From positions 62,001 to 126,000 of the forward strand of contig LQPB01000076.1 of assembly GCA_002102225.1 (NCBI GenBank): DNA of 64,000 nucleotides, given 5' to 3'. Positions 1-9,117 of the stretch are shown here, one piece after another (positions within the stretch are counted from its first letter, which is position 1; each line of letters starts with the position of its first letter). Origin of the DNA: Mycobacterium interjectum. GTDB taxonomy: Bacteria > Actinomycetota > Actinomycetes > Mycobacteriales > Mycobacteriaceae. The position numbers and the translations under genes were made by a program. The notes beneath the pieces were generated by a model, which saw nothing but the letters and a program-made list of their open reading frames with translations, was not told the origin of the DNA and made no database searches.

Positions 1-306
1 ACGTCCGGGCGGGATTCGCCCAGCCGTCGCAGGATGCGGAATTTGCGCCGCCAGAATAGCCCTGGAGCCAAGGCCTTTGCCGCCGGCGCGAGCCGACGTT
101 TCGCCGAGCGTGCGACGGACATTCGCGGGTTTCCCATCCTCGTCGGGGGCCAGGCTCGACCCGGGCTGAGCCGGGTCGCACATGATACGCTTCGCAGCAA
201 TTCGTGACCTGCCCCGGGCCGAATACAGCCACCGCGAAAAAGCCCCGTGATTGGGCCCCTGAAAAGGCCAAGCCCAGCTGGGACACGTGCCCGATCGGAG
301 GAGTCC
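1..306. other. Non-coding left edge with one hairpin
   Basis: I see no convincing gene here; the open frames lack a ribosome site and known motifs. A perfect 8-bp stem lies at 157-164 and 171-178 (CGACCCGG / CCGGGTCG, 6-nt loop). It is not followed by a T run, so it may be a leader structure or Rho-type end rather than an intrinsic terminator. A strong Shine-Dalgarno GGAGGAG at 297-303 belongs to the next gene. The window edge may cut an upstream gene that cannot be judged. Confidence 0.5.
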
Positions 307-2172
307 TTGCCGCGCAGCCTGGATCTCGTCGTCACCTCCGTCGCCACGCAGCTGATGGAGGCCACCGGATCCACTGCGACTCAGGTGAGTCAAAAGGTGC
401 TTGCCCAGCTGGTCGAGCAATTCGATCTGGACGCCAGCTTCCTGCGCCACCACGACCACGACATCCGCGCCTCGGTGTTGGTCGCGGAGTGGCCGCCGCG
501 CACCGACATTCCGGACCCGGATCCGATGGCCGTCGTCCACTTCACCAGCGCCGACCCGGTACTCGCGCAGTGCGAACACGGCAGGAAGCCGGTCGTGATC
601 CGCCCGGAGCAAAACAACCGGGCGTTCGGCCGCCGGGCGGGCGGGGCCAAGCAACCGGCGTCGCCGTCGGTGGCCGCCGCACCGCTGGTCTCGGGCGACA
701 CCACCACCGGGGTCCTCGGCTTCGTCAAGAACGGCGCCCGGAAGTGGAAGCAAGAGGAGATCAACACGCTGGAAGCGGTCGCCGCGCTGTTCGCGCAGCT
801 GCAGGCGCGCATCGCGGCCGAGGAAAAGCTGCGCTACCTCGCCGAGCACGACGATCTGACCGGCCTGTACAACCGGCGGGCGTTGGTCGCGCACCTGACC
901 GAACGGCTGGCACCGGGCAGCCCGGGGCCCGTCGCGGTTTTGTACCTCGACCTGGACCGGCTCAAGCCGATCAACGACTACCTCGGCCATACGGCGGGCG
1001 ACTGGTTCATCCGTGTTTTCGCGCAACGCATTCGGGTGTGCGCGGGCAGCCAGGCGATGATCGCCCGGCTGGGTGGCGACGAGTTCGTCGTCATCCCGGA
1101 CCAGGCGATGTCGACCGGGACCGCGGAGTCGTTCGCGCGCCGGCTGGGGACCATGCTGCGCGAGCGCCTGGCGATCGGCGGGCACATGATCACCCGCACC
1201 GTGAGCATCGGGCTGGCGGTGGGCATGCCGGGGCGCGACAACAGCACCGACCTGTTGCGCCGGGCCGATGAGGCCGTGCTGACGGCCAAGCGCGGGGGTG
1301 GCAACCAGGTCGCGCTGTCCACCGACGACATGTCGCTGAAAAGCGCCTTCCGCAACGACATCGAGCTGCATCTGCAGGGCGACATCGACAGCGAAGCGCT
1401 GCTGCTGCATTACCTGCCCGAGGTCGACCTGTGGACGGGTGCCATCGTGGCCGCCGAGGCGCTGGTCCGCTGGCGGCACCCGATTTGGGGCCTGCTGCTG
1501 CCGGATTCGTTCATCGGGGTGGCCGAATCGACCAACCTGGCCGGCGAGCTGGGCCGGTGGGTGATGCGCAGCGCGTGCGCCGAATTCAGCCGGTGGCGGG
1601 CCAACGGCGTTGGGCAAAGCGCCGTTCTGCGCATCAACGTTTCGCCCATCCAGCTGATCACCCGCGGCTTCGTGCGCAGCGTCGCCGACACCATCGAGGA
1701 GTTCGGCATCGACGGCGGATCGGTCTGTCTGGAGATCACCGAGCGGGCCGTGGTGCACGACATCGAAACCACCCGCAAGACCCTGCACGAGCTCAAGGAG
1801 GTCGGTGTCCAGATCGCCATCGACGACTTCGGCACCGGCTATGCGGTTCTGTCGCACCTGAAGTCGCTTCCGGTCGACATGCTCAAGATCGACACCGGGT
1901 TCGTCCGCGACCTGGGCACCAACGCCGGCGACCTCGCGATCGTCCGGGCGATCATCGGATTGGCCGAGGCGTTCGGCCTGCAACTGGTCGCCGAGGGAGT
2001 CGAGACACCAGCCGCCGCACTGACTTTGATGCAACACGGCTGTCACCGCGCGCAGGGCTTCCTGCTGTCCCGGCCCGTGCCGGGCAACGCGATGGAGGCG
2101 CTGCTGGCCGCCCGCTGGATGCCGATGCCGTTCCTCGCCGACCGCGAGGCGCTGTCGTTAGGCGCGATCTAA
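307..2172 (+). CDS. GAF-GGDEF-EAL bifunctional cyclic-di-GMP synthase/phosphodiesterase (DcpA/Rv1354c type)
   Basis: Makes and degrades cyclic di-GMP in the cytoplasm. With the TTG start at 307 the protein has 621 residues: GAF domain (about 20-170), GGDEF domain (about 180-335) with an intact RLGGDEF motif, and EAL domain (about 360-610) with AEALVRW, LEITE, DDFGTG and AEGVET, so both activities look competent. The RxxD inhibitory site expected just before GGDEF is absent (AGSQAMIAR is found). A GTG at 247 would add 20 residues, but GGAGG at 297-301 sits 5 nt before TTG 307 and the shorter form matches Rv1354c as I remember it. It ends 5 nt before a lipoprotein gene, suggesting co-transcription, and lies beside a polysaccharide operon, a common target of c-di-GMP control. 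Confidence 0.93.
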   Translation: MPRSLDLVVTSVATQLMEATGSTATQVSQKVLAQLVEQFDLDASFLRHHDHDIRASVLVAEWPPRTDIPDPDPMAVVHFTSADPVLAQCEHGRKPVVIRPEQNNRAFGRRAGGAKQPASPSVAAAPLVSGDTTTGVLGFVKNGARKWKQEEINTLEAVAALFAQLQARIAAEEKLRYLAEHDDLTGLYNRRALVAHLTERLAPGSPGPVAVLYLDLDRLKPINDYLGHTAGDWFIRVFAQRIRVCAGSQAMIARLGGDEFVVIPDQAMSTGTAESFARRLGTMLRERLAIGGHMITRTVSIGLAVGMPGRDNSTDLLRRADEAVLTAKRGGGNQVALSTDDMSLKSAFRNDIELHLQGDIDSEALLLHYLPEVDLWTGAIVAAEALVRWRHPIWGLLLPDSFIGVAESTNLAGELGRWVMRSACAEFSRWRANGVGQSAVLRINVSPIQLITRGFVRSVADTIEEFGIDGGSVCLEITERAVVHDIETTRKTLHELKEVGVQIAIDDFGTGYAVLSHLKSLPVDMLKIDTGFVRDLGTNAGDLAIVRAIIGLAEAFGLQLVAEGVETPAAALTLMQHGCHRAQGFLLSRPVPGNAMEALLAARWMPMPFLADREALSLGAI

Positions 2173-2177
2173 CACAC

Positions 2178-3866
2178 ATGTTTCGCTCGTCGAATAAAAG
2201 GGGAAAAAGAGCCCTTGCCGCAGTCATCGCGTGCACGGCGCTGCTGCTGAACGGGTGCGGCGGGCATCCCAATCCGGGACCGTTGTCCGCGATGGTCTTC
2301 CCGGCCATCCCGCCCACCGTTCAGGAGATCGCCAACCCGCTGCGCGGCCAGTACGAGGACTTGTTGATTCCGCTGTTCCCGCAAGGCAATCCGGCGCAGC
2401 AGCGGTACCCGGCATGGCCGGCGTCCTACGACGCCAGCATGCGCATCTCGTGGCGGCAGTTGCAGCCCACCGACCCGCGCAGCCTGCCGCCCGACGCCCC
2501 CGACGACCGCAAGTTCGACTTCAGCGCGATCGACGACGCGCTGACGAAGCTGCAGAACCGCAACATGCGGCTGACGCTGCGCGTGTACGCCTACAACTCC
2601 TGCTGCAACGACTCTTATCCCGACAACACCAACATCGCGATCCCCGACTGGATGCGCTCGGCGTCCACCCCGTATCCCGCGCCGGCGAACAGCCCGACAC
2701 CGGGCGTGACCCAGGTGGTGCCGAGTTGGAACGACCCCAACTACCTGAACGCGTTCGGGCAGCTGCTCGCCGCGCTCGGCCGCCGCTACGACGGGGACGA
2801 GAGACTCAGCGTATTCGAGTTCTCCGGGTACGGGGACTTCAGCGAGAACCACATCGCGTACTTGCGTGACGTGCTGGGCGCGCCCGGTCCCGCGCCCGAC
2901 GAGAGCAAGGCGATGCTGGGGTACTACAGCCAGTTTCGCGATCAGAGCATCACCACCGACTCGATCCGCCAACTGGTCGCGGCCAACGTCAACGCCTTCC
3001 CGCACACGCAGTTGGTGGTCACTCCGCAGAATCCCGAGATCGTGCGCGAGCTCTTGGCCGACGACGTGACCAAGAAACTCTCGGCGCCGGTGGGCATCCG
3101 ATCGGATTGCCTTGGCGTGCAGGCCCCGTTGCCGGCGTGGGCCGAATCCAGCGACTCGCAGTACGTGCGCAGCAACGACGCCGTCGTCAACGCGATCAAG
3201 CAGCGGATGGCGTCCGCCCCGGTGATCACCGAGTGGTGCCAGCTGCCCAACGGAACCGATCCGCGGTCCTACTACGAGAAGGGCCTGCACGACGTCGTCC
3301 GCTATCACGTGTCGATGACGTCGAGCGTCAACTTCGCGGACCGCGAGTCCAGATCGGCGATGGATCCCGGCCTGTTTTTGCTGTGGGCCCAGGCCAATAC
3401 CTCCGCGGGCTACCGGTATTCGGTCGAGGGGCGCCCGGGCTCCCAGTCGCTGCAGGGCAAGGTGGCGACCATCTCGGTCGCCTGGACCAACTACGGCTCG
3501 GCGGTCGCCACCGAGCAGTGGGCACCCGGGTACAAGCTGGTGGACTTCTCCGGAGCGGTGGTTCGCAGCCTGCCGGCGACCGTCAACCTCAAGACGCTGG
3601 TGAGCGACGACAGCAGCTCCTCGCGCGAGGAGGCGGTCCCGGCGTCGACGACGGAGACCGTGCGCATCGACCTGAACGGCCTGGCGCCGGGCCACTACAC
3701 GCTGCGCGCGTCGGTGGACTGGCAGCAGCACAAGCCGGGCGCATCGCATGTGGTGAACTACGCGCCGATGGCGTTGGCCCGCGACGGCCGCGACGCCGCG
3801 GGCCTGTATCCGATTGCCACGCTGGACATTCCGCGGGACTCGACGATCTCAGCGAACCAGCAGTGA
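2178..3866 (+). CDS. Lipoprotein with DUF4874/DUF4832-like glycoside-hydrolase fold
   Basis: Predicted exported lipoprotein of 562 residues. The start ATG 2178 gives a basic N-terminus, a hydrophobic stretch and a lipobox LLLNGC with Cys near residue 26. The middle part looks like a TIM barrel of the type found with DUF4874 (NPLRGQYEDL, then FDFSAIDDALTKLQ and RLTLRVYAY), followed by a C-terminal beta-sandwich of DUF4832 type (about 400-560, ending in a YxLRASVDW-like strand). Such proteins resemble glycosidases, but no activity can be read from the sequence. It follows the c-di-GMP enzyme by 5 nt and overlaps the end of the convergent glycosyltransferase gene by 18 bp. A role in trimming or anchoring the polysaccharide made next door is an inference. 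Confidence 0.82.
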   Translation: MFRSSNKRGKRALAAVIACTALLLNGCGGHPNPGPLSAMVFPAIPPTVQEIANPLRGQYEDLLIPLFPQGNPAQQRYPAWPASYDASMRISWRQLQPTDPRSLPPDAPDDRKFDFSAIDDALTKLQNRNMRLTLRVYAYNSCCNDSYPDNTNIAIPDWMRSASTPYPAPANSPTPGVTQVVPSWNDPNYLNAFGQLLAALGRRYDGDERLSVFEFSGYGDFSENHIAYLRDVLGAPGPAPDESKAMLGYYSQFRDQSITTDSIRQLVAANVNAFPHTQLVVTPQNPEIVRELLADDVTKKLSAPVGIRSDCLGVQAPLPAWAESSDSQYVRSNDAVVNAIKQRMASAPVITEWCQLPNGTDPRSYYEKGLHDVVRYHVSMTSSVNFADRESRSAMDPGLFLLWAQANTSAGYRYSVEGRPGSQSLQGKVATISVAWTNYGSAVATEQWAPGYKLVDFSGAVVRSLPATVNLKTLVSDDSSSSREEAVPASTTETVRIDLNGLAPGHYTLRASVDWQQHKPGASHVVNYAPMALARDGRDAAGLYPIATLDIPRDSTISANQQ

Positions 3867-4982
3867 CCTCAGCGGCGTCGCGCGCCGCGGCACCTGCGCG
3901 CCCGCCAGGCCGGTCCATAACCGGGCTAGCGAGTCGTACCAGCGCCGCAGCCCGAAGTCGCCGGCGCGGGCGCGCGCGGCCGTGCCCAGCCGCTCGCGCA
4001 GCCGCTCGTCGGTGACGAGCGCGGTCAGCGCGCCGGCGATCTGATCCGGCGCGCCCGGTTGCACGACAATGCCGGTGACCCGGTCGCTCACCGCCTCCCC
4101 GATGCTGCCGACCGTTGTGGTCACCGGCGCCAGGCCGTACGCCATGGCCTCCAGCAGCGCCATCGGCAGGCCCTCGTCGCGGCTGGGCAGGAGGAAAACC
4201 TGTGCGGTGCAGAGCAGTTCGTCGCGGGCCGCCGCATCCAGCCAGCCGACCACCCGGATCGTGTCGCCGAGACCGGCCGCCGCCACGGCGGCGCGCACAC
4301 CGTCGACCTCGCCGTCGCCGGCCAGGGTCACCCGCAGCCGGCGGCGAACCGTCTCGTCGAGCGCCCCCACGGCCGCGACGATGTCGTAGCTGCCCTTGCG
4401 CGTCCCCATCCGGCCCAGTGCCGCCGCATGCACCCGGTCGACACCCGACTGGGCCACGGCGGTTTCCGGGATCCGAACGGCGTTGTGCAGCACGCCGATC
4501 CGGCCGTCGGGCAACCGCAGCCGGGCCGCGTACTCGTCGACGTGGCGCTCGCCCAGCACCAGCCAGTGGTCGGCGACGAGCATGCGGCGCACCGCGGCCC
4601 GCGCCGGCGCGGGCAGCCGGTCGAACCAGCCGCCGAAGTCGTAGCTGTGTCCGTGCACCACGGCCGGCACGCCGGCCAGCCGGGCCGCGGCCAGCGGCAC
4701 CGCTTTGCGCAGCACGCTGCCGCCCTGTGCCAGGTTCGCGTGCAGCACGTCGGTGCGCCCGCGCAGCAACAGCCAACTGGCGCGGAGCATTCCGCGGACG
4801 CCCACCAGCAGCTTGACCGACCGCGACCGGTCCACGTAGGTGGGCACCACGGCGACGCTGATCCGCTCGTCCGGATGCACGGCCATCAGGGCGGCCACCG
4901 TCGCCATGCCGCCACGGCTGTCCGCCGCCGCGGGCGCCGGCCCGATCACCAACACCCGCAACAGGTTTCGTGGCCCGCTCAC
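3849..4982 (-). CDS. Family 4-type glycosyltransferase (end of polysaccharide operon)
   Basis: Retaining GT-B glycosyltransferase of 377 residues, expected to add one sugar to a lipid-linked repeat unit at the inner membrane face. Seen: N-terminal RVLVIGPAPAAADSRGGMAT (glycine-rich acceptor-site loop), the hinge region LGRMGTRKGSYDIV, and a C-terminal donor-site segment PSRDEGLPMALLEAMAYG with the family EX7E pattern. The GTG start at 4982 overlaps the stop of the upstream polymerase gene by 4 bases (GTGA), so translation is probably coupled. Longer open frames upstream of this start are only read-through of the other gene's frame. It is the last gene of the operon and converges with the lipoprotein gene. 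Acceptor and donor sugar are not predictable. Confidence 0.88.
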   Translation of the reverse strand: MSGPRNLLRVLVIGPAPAAADSRGGMATVAALMAVHPDERISVAVVPTYVDRSRSVKLLVGVRGMLRASWLLLRGRTDVLHANLAQGGSVLRKAVPLAAARLAGVPAVVHGHSYDFGGWFDRLPAPARAAVRRMLVADHWLVLGERHVDEYAARLRLPDGRIGVLHNAVRIPETAVAQSGVDRVHAAALGRMGTRKGSYDIVAAVGALDETVRRRLRVTLAGDGEVDGVRAAVAAAGLGDTIRVVGWLDAAARDELLCTAQVFLLPSRDEGLPMALLEAMAYGLAPVTTTVGSIGEAVSDRVTGIVVQPGAPDQIAGALTALVTDERLRERLGTAARARAGDFGLRRWYDSLARLWTGLAGAQVPRRATPLRSLLVR

Positions 4983-6442
4983 CGCGCGGCCCCCACGAGC
5001 AGCGGCTCGGTGTCGTCCTGCGCGGCGTTCGACCGGCTCCGCAGGCGCGCGAACGCCAAGGCCGCTCCCAGCGCCATGCCCAGGGTCATGGCATTGGCCG
5101 GGTCTTCGGGCAGCGGGTCGACGATGCACATCACCAGCAGACCGGCGGAGACCGCCGCGGCGGCCTTCGCCGGCGCCGACGCGCTGCTCAGCGCCGCGAC
5201 CAGCGGCGTGAGCGCGAACGCCGCGAACGCGGCCATGCCGACGGCACCCGATTTGGCCAGCCACCACAGGTAGAAGTTGTGGGAGTAGGTGGTGCCCAGC
5301 GTGTTGGTGAACGCGTCCGGGTCGTTGCCGAACGGCTCCTGATAGGCATAGCCCAGCCCGTGGCCGAACACCGGCGCCCCGGCGATGGCCCGGTTGAGCT
5401 TGGCGTCCTCGGCCAGCCGCGCCAGCGTCGAGGAGTCCACCGCGAGCGCGTTGCTCGAGACGCCGCCGAGCACCCGGTGGCTGAATCCGGTGATCTGATC
5501 GCTCAGCCACTCGCCGGCCGTCGAATGCTGCAGCAGGAACAGCGCGCCCGGCACCGCCACCGCCAGGATGCCCGCGGCGGCGATGGCCAGCCGCGTCGTC
5601 CGCCGCAGCGACGACCAGCCCAGCGTGGCGACGAGTGCCACCACCGCGGCGACCCCGAGGGCGATCAGGGTGTTCCGGGAGAAGGCCAGCACCGAGATGA
5701 TCAGCGCGGGCAGGCCCAGCGCGAGGTACCAGACGGGCGTGAGGCGCCCGACGATCTGCGCCGCCACCAGGGCGGCCAGCACCGCGATCGCCGGCGTCAG
5801 GGTGGCGGTGATGACGCGGTTGGCCGTGTCGCCCGTGTCGGTTTGCAGGCTTTCCAGCCGGCCCGCCAGGCGCAGGCCGCCCGAGGAGCTGAGGATGGCC
5901 ATGGCCGCCGAGAACCACAGGGTGAGCACCATCGCGTGGGTCGACAGCTTGACGTAGCCGCCGTAGACGATGACGAGCGCCAGCACGAATCCGCCGACCA
6001 TTTCGAGCAGAAAGGTGGCCTCGCGCACGATGATTGGCGCGGAATGGCCGGTCGCGAATCCGACCGCGGCGAAGTAGGCCACGGTCAACACGAACATGCC
6101 GGGCAAGAAGTACTCGGAGAAGCGCAGCCGCACGGCCGGCAGCGCGAAGCAGATGGCCAGCACCAACGCCACGTGGTAGGCGTTGATCGACACGGGACCG
6201 ATCACCTTGGCGACGTGCAGGCCCTGGGGCAGCGCCGCGAACGCCAGGAACAGCGCGACGCCGATCATCGTCGCCGGCCGGGTCCAGTAGATCACCAGGC
6301 AGAACGACAGGCCGATCAACATCACCCCTTGGGTGGTGTTGCGCACGGACAACACGCCGAAGATGAAGCAGCCCAACGCGAATGCCGCCAGGACGGCTCC
6401 AGACATCGCCAGGCGGTGCCGACTCCGCAGGTACAGGATCAC
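4979..6442 (-). CDS. O-antigen ligase/polymerase (Wzy/WaaL) family membrane protein
   Basis: Integral membrane protein of 487 residues with about 11-12 hydrophobic segments and one larger extracytoplasmic loop (about 280-390), the layout of Wzy polymerases and WaaL ligases. In this operon, beside a Wzx-like flippase and a Wzz-like regulator, the likely job is joining repeat units on the outer face of the membrane; a ligase role cannot be excluded. ATG 6442 overlaps the stop of the upstream Wzz-kinase gene (ATGA). The first hydrophobic segment begins at about residue 12 after a short basic stretch (YLRSRHRL). Confidence 0.85.
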   Translation of the reverse strand: MILYLRSRHRLAMSGAVLAAFALGCFIFGVLSVRNTTQGVMLIGLSFCLVIYWTRPATMIGVALFLAFAALPQGLHVAKVIGPVSINAYHVALVLAICFALPAVRLRFSEYFLPGMFVLTVAYFAAVGFATGHSAPIIVREATFLLEMVGGFVLALVIVYGGYVKLSTHAMVLTLWFSAAMAILSSSGGLRLAGRLESLQTDTGDTANRVITATLTPAIAVLAALVAAQIVGRLTPVWYLALGLPALIISVLAFSRNTLIALGVAAVVALVATLGWSSLRRTTRLAIAAAGILAVAVPGALFLLQHSTAGEWLSDQITGFSHRVLGGVSSNALAVDSSTLARLAEDAKLNRAIAGAPVFGHGLGYAYQEPFGNDPDAFTNTLGTTYSHNFYLWWLAKSGAVGMAAFAAFALTPLVAALSSASAPAKAAAAVSAGLLVMCIVDPLPEDPANAMTLGMALGAALAFARLRSRSNAAQDDTEPLLVGAAR

Positions 6443-7998
6443 GCCGGTCGGCCTACCTTGGTCCGGTAGGTGCGGGCCGCGGCCCTGGCGTGCCGGGGAA
6501 TCCGCGCATCGGTCAGCACCGTGCCGACAACCTCGGCGCCGGCGGCGCGCAGCGCGGTGAGTGCGTCGTTGAGTTCATCCTCGGTGGTGCGGCCCGCGCG
6601 CACCACCAGCACGGTGGCTTGCACCGCCCCGGCCAGCAGCCCGGCGTCGGCCGTCGCCAACACCGGTGGGCCGTCGACCACCGTTCGGTCGAAGCTGGCC
6701 GACACGTCGGCCAGCACCTTGTCGAGGACCTCCGGCAGGTAGGCGCTGCTGGGCAGCGTGTCCCGGCGAACGGCGCGGGCCGCCAGGATGAAAAGCCCCG
6801 GAATCGTGGTCGGCTTAACGGCTTCCGTCGCGATGTCGGGGTCGGACAACGCGTTGCCCAGCCCTTCCCCGGAGTCCACCTTCAGCAGGCCGGCGATCAC
6901 CGGGCGGCGGGTGTCGCCCTCGACGAGCAGGGCGTCTTCGCCGGACTCGGCGAACGCCCGCGCCAGGTTCACCGCCGTCGTCGTGGTGCCCTCCCCGCCG
7001 AACGGCGCCGTCAGCAGCACCCGGCGCGCGCCCGGCTCGATCGCGCGGAGCAACCGCGCCCGCAGGCCGCGCACCGCGTCGTCGAACGAGATGTCGGTGC
7101 CGAATCGCGGTGCGCTGCCGCGCCTTCCGGGCAGCTCGGCCAGGGTCGGCAAGTTGGAGAGCTTTTCCAGCTTCGCCCGGTCGCGCACGGTGCGATCGGC
7201 GGCCTCGCGCGTCAACGCCACCCCGGTCCCCAACAGCAGGCCGGCCGCGAGCCCCATAGCCATGTTGCGCACCGGAACCGGCTTGATCGGACTATCCGGC
7301 ACGCCCGGCTGCTCGATCACCGTCGCCCTGGCTACCGGCGTGTTCGGGGCAACCTGGGGAGGCAGCGCCTGCGGCGTGGCCGCCTGCGTCGGGGCCGCGG
7401 GCGGGTCGGCCGTCGGGGTGCTGTCGCCGCCGGACGGTGTGGCGGGCGGGCCGTCGGCGTCCGGGGCCGCGGGCGCCTGGGTCGGGCCCTGGGTCGGGGG
7501 GGCCTGCGGCGGTGGCGCCTGCGGCGGTGAGCTGTTCACCAGCGCCACCGGGTCTTTCGGATTCACTCCCAATGTGCCGACGATCCCGGTGAAGGTGTCG
7601 GCCATCGCCTTCGCCAGTGCCGCGGCGCGATTCGGATCGGTATCCGTGACGGAGATGGTGAAGAGCGTCGACTTGGGCGTGTACTCCACATGCGTCTGGC
7701 TGGCCAGCGCGTCGGCGCCGATGGGCAGGTGGAACTGCTTGACCGCGCGCTCGGCCACGGCGTGCCCGCCGGCGATCGCCGCGTAGGACGACAGCCGCTC
7801 CTGGGCGGCCTGCGTTCCCGAATAGACCTGGGCCAGGTCGGTCTCGCCGGAAAACGAGATGAGGACGGTGGCCGACGACTGGTAGCTCTTTGTCTGGAGC
7901 GCGGTGACGGCGGCGGCGCCCGCGAGGCAGGCCAGCAGCGCGCCGACGAACAGCTTCCAATGGGCTGTCAGCGTCCGGACAAAAGTGCGGAAATCCAT
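6439..7998 (-). CDS. Wzz chain-length regulator fused to a CapB/BY-kinase-like ATPase
   Basis: Single protein of 519 residues joining two parts that are often separate. The N-terminal Wzz part (1 to about 160) has a membrane segment near 15-38 and an extracytoplasmic region, then a long Pro/Ala/Gln-rich linker (about 165-225), a second membrane segment (about 240-258) and a cytoplasmic P-loop ATPase. Visible motifs: Walker A APFGGEGTTTT (about 328-338), Walker A' LLVEGDTRRP, Walker B VVDGPPVL. A C-terminal tyrosine cluster, typical of autophosphorylating BY-kinases, is missing; only one Tyr is near the end (AARTYRTKV). It probably controls polymer length with the neighbouring polymerase. Gene spacing is 3 nt from the upstream gene and a 4-base overlap with the downstream one. 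Confidence 0.88.
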   Translation of the reverse strand: MDFRTFVRTLTAHWKLFVGALLACLAGAAAVTALQTKSYQSSATVLISFSGETDLAQVYSGTQAAQERLSSYAAIAGGHAVAERAVKQFHLPIGADALASQTHVEYTPKSTLFTISVTDTDPNRAAALAKAMADTFTGIVGTLGVNPKDPVALVNSSPPQAPPPQAPPTQGPTQAPAAPDADGPPATPSGGDSTPTADPPAAPTQAATPQALPPQVAPNTPVARATVIEQPGVPDSPIKPVPVRNMAMGLAAGLLLGTGVALTREAADRTVRDRAKLEKLSNLPTLAELPGRRGSAPRFGTDISFDDAVRGLRARLLRAIEPGARRVLLTAPFGGEGTTTTAVNLARAFAESGEDALLVEGDTRRPVIAGLLKVDSGEGLGNALSDPDIATEAVKPTTIPGLFILAARAVRRDTLPSSAYLPEVLDKVLADVSASFDRTVVDGPPVLATADAGLLAGAVQATVLVVRAGRTTEDELNDALTALRAAGAEVVGTVLTDARIPRHARAAARTYRTKVGRPA

Positions 7999-8001
7999 GG
8001 A

Positions 8002-9117
8002 CTAAAACCTTTCCCGGGGCCGGCCGGCGCGGGTGAGTTCACGCGCGCCGAACGGCGGGCGCGCGGCCCGCACCTCGGCGAGGATGTTGAGCAAACGGTC
8101 CGCGGCCGCGTCGCCGCAGCAGCGCCGCGCGTAGTGGCCCGCCGCCTCGGCGCCGTTGCGCGCCGCGACGGCCGGATCCGCGAGCTTGTCGAACGCCGCG
8201 GCCAGCCCCGCGACGTCGTCGACGCCGACCACCGGGCCGCCCGGCGGCTGGTACTCGGGCAGTCCCCCGATGTCCGAAACGATCGGCATCACGCCCAGCT
8301 GCATCGACAGCACCTGCACACCGCTCTGCGAGGCGCGCCGGTAGTGGGCCACCGAACCCTTTGCGGCGGAAAGCGTTTCGACGACATCGGAGTAACGGTA
8401 CGAGCCCGAGAGCCACCGCGCATGTGGCGGCAGCGCGGCATTTCGCAGGCTGATCGGCCCGTCGCCGATGAGCAGCAGGTTGTCCCCGCGCCAGGCCTGG
8501 CCGCTGACGTGCCGCTGCCAGGCGCGCAACACGACGTCGATGTTCTTGTACGGGTTGAGCCGGCCCACCATCACGAAGTCGCGGCGCCCCTCGGCGCGGA
8601 CCGGCGGCGGGACGAGCGCCACGTCGAGGTCGCTGGTGAGGGGCAGCACGTGCACCGGGGTGCCGGCCACGTCGCGCCGGCCGATGACGGCCTCCGCGAC
8701 GTAGTCGCTGTAGGTGACCGTCGCCGCCGAGCGGGCGCCCCACCGATCGAAGACCGCGCGCTCGTAGCTTGGCCGCTGTTCGCCGGCGTCGTGGGGGCTG
8801 TCGTCGTGCACCAGCTGCACCCGGGGCGCCCCCGAGGCCAGCGCGATCCAGCGCGGATCGCGGACCAGCTCGGCGATCACCACGTCCGGCCCGTAATCCC
8901 GCACGCGACGCCAGGCGGCGATGCTGGCCGGCCACGTCGCGGCGGTGCGAAACCGCGGATCGAGCACCAGCTCGTAGTCGCGGGCGCCGTCGGACTCCGG
9001 GTGCTGGTCGGATGTCACCAGCAGCACGTCGGCCCCCCGGCGCCGCAGGGCCTCGGCCTGCACGCGGGCCAACGGCCGCATCCATGGCGAAAGCCAAAGC
9101 ACCCGAAGCGAAGTCAT
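8002..9117 (-). CDS. GT-B fold glycosyltransferase (family 4-like)
   Basis: Predicted glycosyltransferase of 371 residues. The N-terminus RVLWLSPWMRPLARVQAEAL is a typical GT-B start; VGRLNPYKNIDVVLRAW marks the nucleotide-sugar domain, and LSMQLGVMPIVSDIGGLPEY near residue 300 is the usual donor-binding end region. ATG 9117 overlaps the stop of the upstream methyltransferase (ATGA), which fixes the start against a longer open frame. Donor and acceptor are unknown. It is one of four separate or fused glycosyltransferase modules in the operon, consistent with a multi-sugar repeat unit. Confidence 0.85.
   Translation of the reverse strand: MTSLRVLWLSPWMRPLARVQAEALRRRGADVLLVTSDQHPESDGARDYELVLDPRFRTAATWPASIAAWRRVRDYGPDVVIAELVRDPRWIALASGAPRVQLVHDDSPHDAGEQRPSYERAVFDRWGARSAATVTYSDYVAEAVIGRRDVAGTPVHVLPLTSDLDVALVPPPVRAEGRRDFVMVGRLNPYKNIDVVLRAWQRHVSGQAWRGDNLLLIGDGPISLRNAALPPHARWLSGSYRYSDVVETLSAAKGSVAHYRRASQSGVQVLSMQLGVMPIVSDIGGLPEYQPPGGPVVGVDDVAGLAAAFDKLADPAVAARNGAEAAGHYARRCCGDAAADRLLNILAEVRAARPPFGARELTRAGRPRERF

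Noticed and set aside
2169-3749. 526-codon minus-strand frame
   Set aside because: Antisense to the DUF4832-type lipoprotein gene, with His/Arg/Val-rich shadow composition.
4970-6469. 499-codon plus-strand frame
   Set aside because: Antisense to the membrane polymerase gene; its composition is full of Gln/Arg/His and has no hydrophobic or domain pattern.
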